NCBI RefSeq assembly: GCF_012932145.1
Contig: NZ_MWOK01000020.1
Coordinates: 1-56,229, forward strand
DNA length: 56,229 nucleotides
Source: Acidovorax sp. SRB_14
GTDB taxonomy: Bacteria > Pseudomonadota > Gammaproteobacteria > Burkholderiales > Burkholderiaceae_C
Direction of reading: 5' to 3'
Every line of letters begins with the position of its first letter. Position 1 is the stretch's first letter. Below are positions 35,044 through 45,595 of the stretch, in pieces. A program made the position numbers and the translations under genes. The notes under the pieces were generated by a model that was given only the letters and a program-made list of their open reading frames with translations, was not told where the DNA came from and searched no databases.

Positions 35044-35081
35044 GAGTCGACACGACTCCTCTTGCTGCATTGCAATAGAAT
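35044..35081 (+). promoter_or_regulatory. sdh promoter region with perfect inverted repeat
   Basis: GAGTCG-ACA-CGACTC (35044-35058) is a perfect 15-bp palindrome. A TAGAAT -10-like box lies at 35076-35081, so the right arm occupies the -35 position, and no good -35 hexamer is present. This is the layout of an activator-dependent or directly repressed promoter. Its sequence differs from the gntR operator. Confidence 0.5.
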
Positions 35082-35138
35082 TTTGCCTTTCCCCGGCGCA
35101 CGAATTACCAAGCAGTTACATCCACGAAAGCACTTGAC

Positions 35139-35573
35139 ATGACCGAGCTAGCTAAAAAGCGGCCTGAATTCCGCAACATCAACGCCTTCAAAGACCTGAC
35201 CACCTACCGCATGACACCGGCAGCCTGGGTGTCGATCCTGCACCGCGCCAGCGGCGCGGTCTTGTTCCTGCTGCTGCCTTTCATCCTTTGGATGTTCGAC
35301 ACCTCGGTGTCCTCCGAGATCTCGTACGGCCGCTTCACCGCCGCCTTCAGCGCAGGCCTGGGGTTCGTTCCGGGCTGGCTGCTCAAGCTCGTCGCGCTGG
35401 CCCTGGTCTGGGGCTATCTGCACCACCTCATTGCCGGCATGCGCCACCTGTGGATGGATGTCAGCCACGACGCCGTCAACAAGCAATTTGGCAAGACATC
35501 GGCCCTGTTCACGCTGGTGGTCAGCATTGCGCTGACGCTGGTGCTGGGCGCCAAGCTGTTCGGCCTGTACTGA
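35139..35573 (+). CDS. sdhC: Succinate dehydrogenase cytochrome b556 subunit
   Basis: A 144-residue membrane anchor subunit of complex II, with three helices and the motif HRASG in the first, near the quinone site. The family signature HHLIAGMRHLWMD carries the heme-ligand His. ATG 35139 begins MTELAKKRPEFRNIN, a typical SdhC leader. It heads the sdhCDAB operon. Confidence 0.94.
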   Translation: MTELAKKRPEFRNINAFKDLTTYRMTPAAWVSILHRASGAVLFLLLPFILWMFDTSVSSEISYGRFTAAFSAGLGFVPGWLLKLVALALVWGYLHHLIAGMRHLWMDVSHDAVNKQFGKTSALFTLVVSIALTLVLGAKLFGLY

Positions 35574-35635
35574 TCCACCCGGCGGCGCCCGACCGCACGG
35601 CAGGCGCTCCACGATTGACTGAGAGGAAATCCACT

Positions 35636-36001
35636 ATGTCCGACAACTACGGATACAAACGCACCGTCGTAGGTGCCCACTATGGCCTGCGCGACTGGTT
35701 GAGCCAGCGCGTGACCGCCGCACTGATGGTGCTGTTCACGCTGGCGCTGCTGGCCCAGCTGATCTTCTCCAAGGGCCCGGTGGGCTACGACCTCTGGGCC
35801 GGCATCTTCGCCAGCCAATGGATGAAGTTCCTTACCTTCATCGTCCTCATCGCACTGGCCTGGCACGCCTGGGTGGGCATGCGCAACATCTGGATGGATT
35901 ACATCAAGCCCGTCGGCCTGCGCCTGGCGCTGCAGGTCTTCACGCTTGCCTGGCTCGTCGGCTGCACCGCCTGGGGCTTCCAAGTCCTGTGGCGCATGTG
36001 A
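35636..36001 (+). CDS. sdhD: Succinate dehydrogenase hydrophobic anchor subunit
   Basis: A 121-residue second membrane anchor with three helices. The HAWVGMRNIWMDYIKP segment is the SdhD signature that contributes to heme and quinone binding. ATG 35636 follows GAGAGGAAA. It is 62 bp after sdhC and 36 bp before sdhA. Confidence 0.93.
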   Translation: MSDNYGYKRTVVGAHYGLRDWLSQRVTAALMVLFTLALLAQLIFSKGPVGYDLWAGIFASQWMKFLTFIVLIALAWHAWVGMRNIWMDYIKPVGLRLALQVFTLAWLVGCTAWGFQVLWRM

Positions 36002-36037
36002 TCCCCACGCCCCAATCCGCGATCAAAGGCTAAATCA

Positions 36038-37843
36038 ATGAGCTACACCAACGCCAACATCACCAAGCGCAAGTTCGACGTCGTCATCATCGGCGCCGGC
36101 GGCTCCGGCATGCGCGCCGCCCTGGAACTGTCCCGCGCGGGCCTCAACGTGGCCTCGCTGTCCAAGGTTTTCCCCACCCGCTCGCACACCGTGGCAGCGC
36201 AAGGCGGCGTGAGCGCCTCCTTGGGCAACATGTCCGAGGACAACTGGCACTACCACTTCTACGACACCATCAAGGGCGGCGACTGGCTCAGCGACCAGGA
36301 TGCCGTCGAGTTCATGTGCCGTGAAGCCCCCAAGGTCGTGTACGAACTCGAGCACTTCGGCATGCCGTTCGACCGCAACCCCGACGGCACCATCTACCAG
36401 CGCCCGTTTGGCGGCCACACCGCCAACTACGGTGAAAAAGCCGTGCAGCGCGCCTGCGCCGCGGCCGACCGCACCGGCCACGCCATGCTGCACACGCTGT
36501 ACCAGCAAAACGTCAAGGCCAAGACCAATTTCTTCGTTGAATGGATGGCGCTCGATCTGATCCGCGACCAGGACGGCGACGTGGTTGGCGTGACCGCGCT
36601 GGAGATGGAAACCGGCGAGCTGTACATCCTCGAAGCCAAGACCGTGCTGCTGGCCACCGGCGGTGCAGGCCGCATATTCGCGGCGTCCACCAACGCCTTC
36701 ATCAACACCGGCGACGGCCTGGGCATGGCGGCGCGCGCCGGCATTCCGCTGCAGGACATGGAGTTCTGGCAGTTCCACCCGACCGGCGTGGCCGGCGCGG
36801 GCGTGCTGCTGACCGAAGGCTGCCGCGGCGAAGGCGCGATTCTTCTGAACAGCAATGGCGAGCGCTTCATGGAGCGCTACGCCCCCACGCTGAAGGACCT
36901 GGCGCCGCGCGACTTCGTCTCGCGTTCGATGGACCAGGAGATCAAGGAAGGCCGCGGCTGCGGCCCGAACAAGGACTACGTGCTGCTCAAGCTCGACCAC
37001 CTGGGCGCGGAGACCATCCACAAGCGCCTGCCCTCGGTGTACGAGATCGGCGTCAATTTCGCCAACGTCGACATCACGCGCGAGCCCATTCCCGTCGTGC
37101 CCACCATCCACTACCAGATGGGTGGCGTGCCCACGAACATCCACGGCCAGGTCGTTGCGCACGACGGCTCGGGCAACGTCATCGTCAACGGCCTCTACGC
37201 CGTGGGCGAATGCTCGGCCGTGAGCGTGCATGGCGCCAACCGCCTGGGCACGAACTCGCTGCTCGACCTGCTGGTGTTCGGCAAGGCGGCAGGCCGCCAC
37301 ATCGTCGAGTTCAACCAGCAGCAGAAAGAGCACAAACCCCTGCCCAAGGACGCGGCCGACCGGACGCTCGAGCGCCTCAACCAACTCGAAAGCTCCACCG
37401 GCGGCATCTACTCGCAGGTGCTGGCAGGCGATATCCGCTCGACCATGCAGCAGCACGCAGGCGTGTTCCGCACCCAGGCCAGCATGGACGAAGGCGTCGA
37501 GAAGATCGCCGCACTGCGCGAGCGCGTGGGCGGTGTCACGCTGCAGGACAAGTCCAAGGTGTTCAACACCGCGCGCATCGAGGCGCTGGAAGTGGACAAC
37601 CTGATCGAAGTGGCGCAGGCCACCATGGTGTCGGCAGCGGCTCGCAAGGAATGCCGCGGTGCGCACACCGTGTACGACTACGAGCACCCGGCCGACCACC
37701 CCACGGCGCCGCTGGGCCGCGACGATGTCAACTGGCTCAAGCACACGCTGTGGCACAGCGCCAGCAACACCCTGACCTACAAACCGGTGAACCTCCAGCC
37801 CCTGACGGTGGCCAGCGTGCCCCCGAAGGTCCGCACGTTCTAA
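36038..37843 (+). CDS. sdhA: Succinate dehydrogenase flavoprotein subunit
   Basis: The 601-residue catalytic subunit oxidising succinate to fumarate. It has the FAD-binding GAGGSGMR (19-26), the covalent-flavin His50 in [10 protein letters not shown], the active-site region [15 protein letters not shown], and the substrate Arg region near [15 protein letters not shown]. Full length with no anomalies. It is the third gene of the operon. Confidence 0.96.
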   Translation: MSYTNANITKRKFDVVIIGAGGSGMRAALELSRAGLNVASLSKVFPTRSHTVAAQGGVSASLGNMSEDNWHYHFYDTIKGGDWLSDQDAVEFMCREAPKVVYELEHFGMPFDRNPDGTIYQRPFGGHTANYGEKAVQRACAAADRTGHAMLHTLYQQNVKAKTNFFVEWMALDLIRDQDGDVVGVTALEMETGELYILEAKTVLLATGGAGRIFAASTNAFINTGDGLGMAARAGIPLQDMEFWQFHPTGVAGAGVLLTEGCRGEGAILLNSNGERFMERYAPTLKDLAPRDFVSRSMDQEIKEGRGCGPNKDYVLLKLDHLGAETIHKRLPSVYEIGVNFANVDITREPIPVVPTIHYQMGGVPTNIHGQVVAHDGSGNVIVNGLYAVGECSAVSVHGANRLGTNSLLDLLVFGKAAGRHIVEFNQQQKEHKPLPKDAADRTLERLNQLESSTGGIYSQVLAGDIRSTMQQHAGVFRTQASMDEGVEKIAALRERVGGVTLQDKSKVFNTARIEALEVDNLIEVAQATMVSAAARKECRGAHTVYDYEHPADHPTAPLGRDDVNWLKHTLWHSASNTLTYKPVNLQPLTVASVPPKVRTF

Positions 37844-37869
37844 CCAGGTCGCCCCACGAGAGAAGAACC

Positions 37870-38574
37870 ATGCAAAAACGCACATTCCAAATCTACCGCT
37901 ACGACCCGGACAAGGACACCAAGCCCTACATGCAGACCATCGAGATCGAACTCGATGGCCACGAGCGCATGCTGCTCGATGCCCTGATCAAGCTCAAGGA
38001 GCAAGACCCGGCGCTGTCGTTCCGCCGCTCCTGCCGCGAAGGCGTTTGCGGCTCGGACGCCATGAACATCAATGGCAAGAACGGCCTGGCCTGCCTGACC
38101 AACATGAACACGCTCCAGGGCACCATCGTGTTGAAACCCCTGCCCGGCCTGCCCGTGATCCGCGACCTGATCGTGGACATGACGCAGTTCTTCAAGCAGT
38201 ACAACTCGATCAAGCCCTACCTGATCAATGATGAACTGCCGCCCGAAAAAGAGCGCCTGCAGTCGCCCGAGGAGCGCGAAGAGCTGGACGGCCTGTACGA
38301 GTGCATCCTGTGCGCGAGCTGCTCCACGAGCTGCCCGAGCTTCTGGTGGAACCCCGACAAGTTCGTCGGACCGGCGGGCCTGCTGCAGGCCTACCGCTTC
38401 ATCGCGGACAGCCGTGACGAAGCCACGGCCGAGCGTCTGGACAACCTCGAGGACCCTTACCGCCTGTTCCGTTGCCACACCATCATGAACTGCGTCGATG
38501 TGTGCCCCAAGGGCCTCAACCCCACGCGGGCGATCGGCAAGATCAAGGAACTGATGGTGCGCCGCGCCATCTGA
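37870..38574 (+). CDS. sdhB: Succinate dehydrogenase iron-sulfur subunit
   Basis: A 234-residue electron-transfer subunit. The [2Fe-2S] Cys are in [18 protein letters not shown] and the following LAC, the [4Fe-4S] Cys in [13 protein letters not shown] and the [3Fe-4S] Cys in [17 protein letters not shown] 37870 is 26 bp after sdhA; sdhE follows 9 bp after the stop. Confidence 0.96.
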   Translation: MQKRTFQIYRYDPDKDTKPYMQTIEIELDGHERMLLDALIKLKEQDPALSFRRSCREGVCGSDAMNINGKNGLACLTNMNTLQGTIVLKPLPGLPVIRDLIVDMTQFFKQYNSIKPYLINDELPPEKERLQSPEEREELDGLYECILCASCSTSCPSFWWNPDKFVGPAGLLQAYRFIADSRDEATAERLDNLEDPYRLFRCHTIMNCVDVCPKGLNPTRAIGKIKELMVRRAI

Positions 38575-38583
38575 GCCCGGGCC

Positions 38584-38904
38584 ATGGATGACACCTCCAT
38601 CCCCAGCGCAGCGGCGGCTTCGCCGCTGCTGGATCAGCGCGAACTGAGCAAGCTGCACTGGCGCTGCCGGCGCGGCCTGCTGGAGAACGACCTGTTCATT
38701 GAACAGTTTTTCACCCGCTTCGAACCCCAGTTGACGCAGCGCCATGCCCACGGCCTTCTGGCCTTGATGGACCTGGCCGACAACGACCTGCTGGACCTGT
38801 TGCTGTGCCGGCGCGAGCCCGAAGGCGCGCTGGACGCGCCGGAGGTGCACGAAGTGCTCGGCATGCTGCGCCAAGGTGGCCGCACCAGCGCACAGCCGCA
38901 CTGA
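38584..38904 (+). CDS. sdhE: FAD assembly factor SdhE
   Basis: A 106-residue member of the SdhE/SDHAF2 family needed for covalent attachment of FAD to SdhA. The conserved RGxxE element appears as [11 protein letters not shown], followed by helices containing [17 protein letters not shown]. It has an N-terminal extension of about 20 residues compared with E. coli SdhE. Its placement between sdhB and gltA is typical for betaproteobacteria. Confidence 0.9.
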   Translation: MDDTSIPSAAAASPLLDQRELSKLHWRCRRGLLENDLFIEQFFTRFEPQLTQRHAHGLLALMDLADNDLLDLLLCRREPEGALDAPEVHEVLGMLRQGGRTSAQPH

Positions 38905-38950
38905 CACAGGCAGTCCTACACCAACCATTGGCAACCCAAGGAAAGTAACA

Positions 38951-40252
38951 ATGAAGCTAGCTGACAACAAAGCCACCCTGTCGTTCAGTAACGGCAGCCC
39001 CAACGTGGACCTGCCGGTCTACCAAGGCAACATTGGCCCGGACGTCATTGATATCCGCAAGCTGTATGGACAGACGGGCATGTTCACCTACGACCCGGGC
39101 TTCCTGTCGACAGCTTCGTGCCAGTCGGCCATCACCTACATCGATGGCGACAAGGGCGAGCTGCTGTACCGCGGCTACCCCATCGAGCAGCTGGCCACGC
39201 ACTGCGACTACCTCGACACCTGCTACCTGCTGCTCAAGGGGGAGCTGCCCGACGCAGCCGCTCGCACCGACTTCCACAAGCTGGTGCTGGACCACACCAT
39301 GGTCAACGAGCAACTGCAGTTCTTCCTGCGCGGTTTCCGCCGCGATGCCCACCCTATGGCCGTGCTCACGGGTCTGGTCGGCGCGCTGTCGGCCTTCTAC
39401 CACGACAGCACCGACATCAATAACCCCGAGCACCGCGAGATCTCGGCGATCCGCCTGATCGCCAAGATGCCGACGCTGGTGGCCATGGCCTACAAGTACG
39501 GCAAGGGCCAGCCGTACATGTACCCGCGCAACGAGCTCTCGTACGCCGGCAACTTCCTGCGCATGATGTTCGGCACGCCGTGCGAAGACTACGTCGTCAA
39601 CCCGGTGCTCGAGCGCGCCCTCGACCGCATCTTCATCCTGCACGCCGACCACGAGCAAAACGCGTCCACCTCCACGGTGCGCCTGTGCGGCTCCTCGGGC
39701 ACCAACCCGTTTGCCGCCATCGCAGCCGGCGTGGCCTGCCTCTGGGGCCCCGCCCACGGCGGCGCCAACGAAGCCTGCCTGAACATGCTCGAAGACATCC
39801 AGCGCCAGGGTGGCGTGGCCAAGGTGGGCGAGTTCATGGAGAAGGTCAAGGACAAGAACTCGGGCGTCAAGCTCATGGGCTTTGGCCACCGCGTCTACAA
39901 GAACTACGATCCGCGCGCCAAGCTCATGCAGGAAACCTGCAATGAAGTGCTGGCCGAGCTGGGCCTGGAGAACGACCCGCTGTTCAAACTGGCCAAGCAG
40001 GTCGAGAAGATCGCCCTCGAAGACGACTACTTCGTCTCGCGCAAGCTCTACCCGAACGTCGACTTCTACTCGGGCATCGTGCAGCGCGCCATGGGCATTC
40101 CGGTGAACCTGTTCACCGGCATCTTCGCGCTGGCCCGCACCGTGGGCTGGATCGCCCAGCTCAACGAAATGATCAGCGACCCCGAGTACAAGATCGGGCG
40201 CCCACGCCAGCTCTACACCGGTCCGGTCCGCCGCGACGTAAAGGGCATCTGA
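38951..40252 (+). CDS. gltA: Citrate synthase
   Basis: A 433-residue hexameric-type (type II) citrate synthase that commits acetyl-CoA to the TCA cycle. The active-site regions [25 protein letters not shown] and [14 protein letters not shown] contain the catalytic His residues, and a catalytic Asp lies in NVDFYSG. It is the last gene of the rightward TCA series and is closed by a strong terminator. Confidence 0.96.
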   Translation: MKLADNKATLSFSNGSPNVDLPVYQGNIGPDVIDIRKLYGQTGMFTYDPGFLSTASCQSAITYIDGDKGELLYRGYPIEQLATHCDYLDTCYLLLKGELPDAAARTDFHKLVLDHTMVNEQLQFFLRGFRRDAHPMAVLTGLVGALSAFYHDSTDINNPEHREISAIRLIAKMPTLVAMAYKYGKGQPYMYPRNELSYAGNFLRMMFGTPCEDYVVNPVLERALDRIFILHADHEQNASTSTVRLCGSSGTNPFAAIAAGVACLWGPAHGGANEACLNMLEDIQRQGGVAKVGEFMEKVKDKNSGVKLMGFGHRVYKNYDPRAKLMQETCNEVLAELGLENDPLFKLAKQVEKIALEDDYFVSRKLYPNVDFYSGIVQRAMGIPVNLFTGIFALARTVGWIAQLNEMISDPEYKIGRPRQLYTGPVRRDVKGI

Positions 40253-40278
40253 CCGACCCGCTCCGCCTGGCACCCCAC

Positions 40279-40307
40279 AAAGCCCGCAGCCGCCTGCGGG
40301 CTTTTTT
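40279..40307 (+). terminator. Intrinsic terminator of the sdh-gltA operon
   Basis: AAAGCCCGCAG / CTGCGGGCTTT, a perfect 11-bp stem with a 4-nt loop followed by T6. The minus-strand GlxA-type gene ends at the last T of the tract, so its stop codon abuts the terminator. Confidence 0.93.
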
Positions 40308-41329
40308 CATGGGCGATCCTTGCGCGCCTGCCCGCCAAAGCGCTCACGGTACGCCTGCGGCGTGATGCCCAGGCGGCGCACGAACAGGTGGCGCAGCGCC
40401 TGCTCGGACCCCAGGCCCACGCGCGCAGCCACGGTCTTGAGCGGCAGGCCGCCCTGCGCTTCGAGCAGCTGCTTGGCGCCTTCGAGCCGCGCCGCCTCGA
40501 CGAAGGCCGAAGGGCTCTGCCCGGTCTCCTGCTGGAACACGCGGCGAAAGTGCCGCTCGCTCATCGCCGCCTGCGCCGCCATCTGAGCCAGGCCCAAAGG
40601 TTCGGCCAGGTGGGCCAGCACCCATTGCTGCACCGCCTGCACGCCGCGGTGGCCGGTGGTCTGCGTGGCCAGCGGCACGCTGAACTGCGACTGCCCGCCC
40701 GGGCGCTTGAGGTACATGACCAGATCGCGCGCCACCTCCAGCGCCAGTGCGTGACCGAAGTCTTCTTCCACCACGGCCAGCGCCAGGTCGATGCCGGCCG
40801 TCACGCCGGCCGATGTCCACAAATGGCCGTCGCGCACATAGATCGCGTCGGCGTCCACCGCAATGCGCGGATAGCGCTGCTGCAGCGCGGCGGCCACGCT
40901 CCAGTGTGTGGCCGCACGCCGGCCGTCGAGAAGACCCGCGGCGGCCAGGAAGAAGCTGCCCGAGCACAGCGCGATCATGCGCGGCACGTGCGGCGCCACG
41001 CGCGCGGCCCAGTCCACCAGTTCAGGCGAAGCGGCCAGCACCTGTTCGATGTTGCGCGAGCCCACCAGCACCACCGTGCAGCCGGCGCTGCCCTCCTCTT
41101 CGAGCTCGGCCAGCGTGTGCGTGGCGTCCAGCGCCATCAGGGTGTCGGACGGCACGGCGCCGCGCCGGGCCGCCACCACGCGCACCGCATAACCGTCGGG
41201 CCGGCCGTGCTGACGCAGGTGGACATTCGCGTAGTCGAACACCGACATCGGTCCCACGGCTTCGAGCGCCTTGAATCCAGGGTAAACGACGAGATCGACG
41301 CGGTGGGCGTGGGCGTGGTGGTGGTCCAT
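40307..41329 (-). CDS. GlxA family transcriptional regulator (DJ-1/PfpI + AraC)
   Basis: A 340-residue regulator with an N-terminal DJ-1/PfpI-like domain (about residues 10-195), with the nucleophile-elbow Cys in IALCSGSFFLAAAGLLDG, and a C-terminal AraC double helix-turn-helix (about 225-330, MSERHFRRVFQQETGQSPSAFVE). Relatives control catabolism of amines, amino acids or quaternary ammonium compounds. The N terminus is His-rich (MDHHHAHAH). It is divergent from frmA with about 300 bp between, in which I see only a possible TACAGT -10 (41527-41532). A link to formaldehyde or one-carbon metabolism is possible but unproven. Confidence 0.87.
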   Translation of the reverse strand: MDHHHAHAHRVDLVVYPGFKALEAVGPMSVFDYANVHLRQHGRPDGYAVRVVAARRGAVPSDTLMALDATHTLAELEEEGSAGCTVVLVGSRNIEQVLAASPELVDWAARVAPHVPRMIALCSGSFFLAAAGLLDGRRAATHWSVAAALQQRYPRIAVDADAIYVRDGHLWTSAGVTAGIDLALAVVEEDFGHALALEVARDLVMYLKRPGGQSQFSVPLATQTTGHRGVQAVQQWVLAHLAEPLGLAQMAAQAAMSERHFRRVFQQETGQSPSAFVEAARLEGAKQLLEAQGGLPLKTVAARVGLGSEQALRHLFVRRLGITPQAYRERFGGQARKDRP

Positions 41330-41466
41330 GAAGGGGCTTGCAGGCAAAAGACAGAAGAAACAACGCAGGTTCTGGAGGCGCACTGCGCTAGCAGGGCGTA
41401 CCCGCAACCGAGCGGCCAAACTGGCCGAGCCCCTGGCGCCATGGCCGGGCGTGCGTTTTTCGATGA

Positions 41467-42738
<1,272 letters not shown>

Positions 42739-42781
42739 AAAGATGAGCGCACAGCGCAATCCCCATCAGGGTTTGCGCATC

Positions 42782-42829
42782 AAAACAGCTGCTAACGCCC
42801 TGGATACCAGCGTTAGCAGCTCTTTTTTT
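42782..42829 (+). terminator. Strong hairpin with T7 between frmA and fghA (variant dispersed element)
   Basis: Perfect 12-bp stem AGCTGCTAACGC (42787-42798) / GCGTTAGCAGCT (42810-42821), 11-nt loop, then CT7. This is a textbook terminator, 11 nt before the fghA start. Reversed, it resembles the dispersed two-hairpin element (ACGCT, TATCCAG, GCGTTAGCAGCT), so it may be a copy recruited as terminator or attenuator. Confidence 0.8.
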
Positions 42830-42840
42830 AGGAGTTAACC

Positions 42841-43704
42841 ATGTCCCCCGTTTCCCTGGAACTGACCAAAGCCCACGCCTGCTTTGGCGGCGCGCAGCGC
42901 TTCTACCAGCATGCTTCACGCGAGATTGGCCTGCCGATGAAGTTCTCGGTCTACCTGCCGCCCCAGGCGCTGCAGGGCGCCACGGTGCCGGCGCTGGTCT
43001 ACCTGGCCGGGCTGACCTGCAACGAAGAAACGTTCATGACCAAGGCCGGCGCCCAGCGCCTGGCGGCCGGGCTAGGCCTGGCGCTGGTTGCGCCCGACAC
43101 CAGCCCGCGCGGCGCGGGCGTGCCGGGCGAAGCCGACAGCTGGGACTTCGGCGTCGGCGCAGGCTTCTACCTCGATGCCACGCAAGCCCCCTGGCAGCCG
43201 CACTGGCGCATGGAGAGCTACCTCACGCGCGAGCTGCTGCCGCTGCTGGGCCAGCAGTTGCCAATCGACCTGGAGCGCGTGGGCATTTTCGGCCACTCCA
43301 TGGGCGGCCACGGCGCGCTCACGCTGGCGCTGCGCCACCCGGGCCTGTTCAAGAGCCTGTCGGCGTTCGCCCCCATCGCCACGCCCACGCAGTGCCCCTG
43401 GGGCCGCAAGGCCTTCGCCGGCTACTTAGGGGAAGACGAGGCCCAGTGGCGCAACCACGACGCCAGCGCGCTGATGGCCGCGCAGCCCACTGCGCCCTAC
43501 CCCGGCGGCATCCTGATCGACCAGGGCCTGGCCGACAAATTCCTGACCGACAAGCAGCTGTTGCCCGAAGCCTTCGAGGCCGCCTGCGCGCGCGTCCGGC
43601 AGCCGCTGACGCTGCGCCGCCAGGCCGGCTACGACCACGGCTACTACTTCATCCAGAGCTTCATCGACGACCACCTGCGCCACCACGCTGCGGCGCTGGG
43701 CTGA
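42841..43704 (+). CDS. fghA: S-formylglutathione hydrolase
   Basis: A 287-residue serine esterase of the esterase D family that releases formate and glutathione, the second step after FrmA. The nucleophile Ser is in GHSMGGHGALTLAL, the catalytic His in YDHGYYFIQSFIDDH, and the N-terminal oxyanion region in LVYLAGLTCNEETFM. ATG 42841 follows TAGGAG. It is probably expressed with frmA by read-through of the intervening hairpin, or from its own promoter. Confidence 0.94.
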   Translation: MSPVSLELTKAHACFGGAQRFYQHASREIGLPMKFSVYLPPQALQGATVPALVYLAGLTCNEETFMTKAGAQRLAAGLGLALVAPDTSPRGAGVPGEADSWDFGVGAGFYLDATQAPWQPHWRMESYLTRELLPLLGQQLPIDLERVGIFGHSMGGHGALTLALRHPGLFKSLSAFAPIATPTQCPWGRKAFAGYLGEDEAQWRNHDASALMAAQPTAPYPGGILIDQGLADKFLTDKQLLPEAFEAACARVRQPLTLRRQAGYDHGYYFIQSFIDDHLRHHAAALG

Positions 43705-43760
43705 CCGGCGGCTGCGGGGCTTAATCCCCGCCTAAGCAACGCGCCCTAGAATCGCGCTCC

Positions 43761-45485
43761 ATGCCCGAATTCCTGCAGCGCTGGCAACAGCCACCCGCCA
43801 GCCTTCGCCGCCGCTCGGCGGCCGCTTCCGCCGTGCCAGCACGGCGCCCGCTCCATCCGGCCGCGCTGGTGCTGCTGGTCAGCCTCTGGCTTGCCACAGC
43901 CTGCAACCTGCCGCTGTGGCGCGCGGTCGCAGCGCTGCCCGGACACAGCGGCCTGCGCGGTCTGGGCTTTGCCCTGGCTTTCGCAGCCATCGTGCTGGCC
44001 GGCAATCTCGCCCTGCTCAGCCTGCTGGCCTGGGGCCGCGTGCTCAAACCGGTGCTGGCAGCGATGCTGCTGGTGGCTGCCCTGGGCGCCTATTTCATGC
44101 TGAGCTACGGCATCGTGATCGACCCCGGCATGCTGATCAACGTGGTGCAAACCGACCCGCGCGAAGCGGGCGACCTGCTCAACTGGCGCCTCGCCGCCAC
44201 CGTGCTGGTGCTGGTCGGGCCGCCGCTGTGGTGGCTGCTGCGCCAGCCCGTGCGCCCGCTCGGGGCCTGGCGCCACCTGCTGCACAACGGCCTGCTGCTG
44301 CTCGCCGCGGCGCTGCTGGCCCTGGGCAGCCTGCTGCTGGTGTTCCAGGACTTTGCCTCGACCATGCGCAACCACACCCAGCTGCGCTACCTGATCAACC
44401 CGCTCAACAGCGTGTACGCGCTCGGCTACGCCGCCGCCACGCCGCTGCGCATGGACACCGGCACGCTGCTGCCGCTGGGCCGCGACGCCAAGCTCGGCGC
44501 CAGTTACGCCACGCAGTCCGCTCCCCCGCTGCTGGTGCTGGTGCTCGGCGAGACGGCGCGCAGCGCCAACTTCGGGCTCAACGGCTACGAACGGGCCACC
44601 ACGCCGCGGCTGTCGGCGCGCACCGACCTGGCCAGCGCGCGCAATGCCTGGTCGTGCGGCACCAGCACGGCCGCATCGGTGCCCTGCATGTTCTCGCACC
44701 TGGGCCGCAGCGGCTTCACGGGCCGCTCGGCCAACTCCGAGAACCTGCTCGACGTGCTGCAGCACGCGGGCCTGGCCGTGCTCTGGGTGGACAACCAGTC
44801 GGGCTGCAAGGGCGTGTGCGACCGCGTGGCGCAGGCCAGCACCACCGGCCTGCAAGACCCGGGCCTGTGCCCCGGCGGCGAGTGCCAGGACCCCGTCCTG
44901 CTCAAGGACCTGGACGCGCGCATCGCAGCCCTTCCGGCCGAACAGCGCGCACGCGGCACCGTGGTGGTGCTGCACCAGATGGGCAGCCACGGACCGGCCT
45001 ACGCCAAGCGCTCGAACGCGGCGCAGAAAAAATTCCTGCCCGAATGCCAGTCCAACGCCCTGCAGGAGTGCAGCCGCGAGCAGGTGGTCAACGCCTACGA
45101 CAACAGCATCGTTGCCACCGACCAGTTCCTCGACGCCACGGTGCAGTGGCTGCAAGCGCGGTCGGCCCATGCGCAGACCGCCCTGGTCTACGTCTCGGAC
45201 CATGGGGAGTCGCTCGGCGAGAACAACCTCTACCTGCACGGCCTGCCCTACGCGGTGGCCCCGGACGTGCAGAAACATGTGCCCTGGATCACCTGGCTCT
45301 CGCCCGGCATGCAGGAGCGCAGCGGCATCGCCACCGCGTGCCTGCAGCGCACGCTGGCCGAGCGCCGCATCTCGCACGACAACTACTTCCATTCCGTGCT
45401 CGGTCTCATGGACGTGCACAGCAGCGTCTACGAACCCGCGCAAGACATCTACGCCGACTGCCGCGGCGCGGCACATCCGCAGTAA
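43761..45485 (+). CDS. eptA: Lipid A phosphoethanolamine transferase (EptA-like)
   Basis: A 574-residue inner-membrane enzyme that adds phosphoethanolamine to lipid A and so reduces surface charge and sensitivity to cationic peptides. About five helices lie in residues 33-200. The periplasmic sulfatase-fold domain carries the metal/catalytic set: Glu264 in LGETARS, the Thr at about 301-303 in SCGTSTAASVPC, HQMGSHGPAY and SDHGESLGE. Multiple Cys (CGGE and KGVC contexts) fit the family's disulfides. TAGAAT at 43747-43752 ends 8 nt before the ATG, suggesting a leaderless mRNA. It appears to be an intrinsic chromosomal copy, as no mobile element adjoins it. Confidence 0.9.
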   Translation: MPEFLQRWQQPPASLRRRSAAASAVPARRPLHPAALVLLVSLWLATACNLPLWRAVAALPGHSGLRGLGFALAFAAIVLAGNLALLSLLAWGRVLKPVLAAMLLVAALGAYFMLSYGIVIDPGMLINVVQTDPREAGDLLNWRLAATVLVLVGPPLWWLLRQPVRPLGAWRHLLHNGLLLLAAALLALGSLLLVFQDFASTMRNHTQLRYLINPLNSVYALGYAAATPLRMDTGTLLPLGRDAKLGASYATQSAPPLLVLVLGETARSANFGLNGYERATTPRLSARTDLASARNAWSCGTSTAASVPCMFSHLGRSGFTGRSANSENLLDVLQHAGLAVLWVDNQSGCKGVCDRVAQASTTGLQDPGLCPGGECQDPVLLKDLDARIAALPAEQRARGTVVVLHQMGSHGPAYAKRSNAAQKKFLPECQSNALQECSREQVVNAYDNSIVATDQFLDATVQWLQARSAHAQTALVYVSDHGESLGENNLYLHGLPYAVAPDVQKHVPWITWLSPGMQERSGIATACLQRTLAERRISHDNYFHSVLGLMDVHSSVYEPAQDIYADCRGAAHPQ

Positions 45486-45500
45486 AAACCGCGCCCCCGG

Positions 45501-45520
45501 CCCGGCGCAGGCGCGCCGGG
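45501..45520 (+). terminator. GC hairpin after eptA (weak terminator candidate)
   Basis: CCCGGCGC / GCGCCGGG with an AGGC loop, 16 bp after the eptA stop; no T-tract follows. Confidence 0.35.
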
Positions 45521-45595
45521 ATTGTCCGCGTGGGGTGCTACAGCATTGCCGATCAGCTACAGTCGGGTGTTAAAGACTTGCCTGAGGTAGTTATC

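Noticed and set aside
43761-45485. eptA as a mobile colistin-resistance (mcr-type) gene
   Set aside because: No insertion sequence, integron or plasmid gene adjoins it and its codon use matches the neighbours, so it looks like an ordinary chromosomal eptA.
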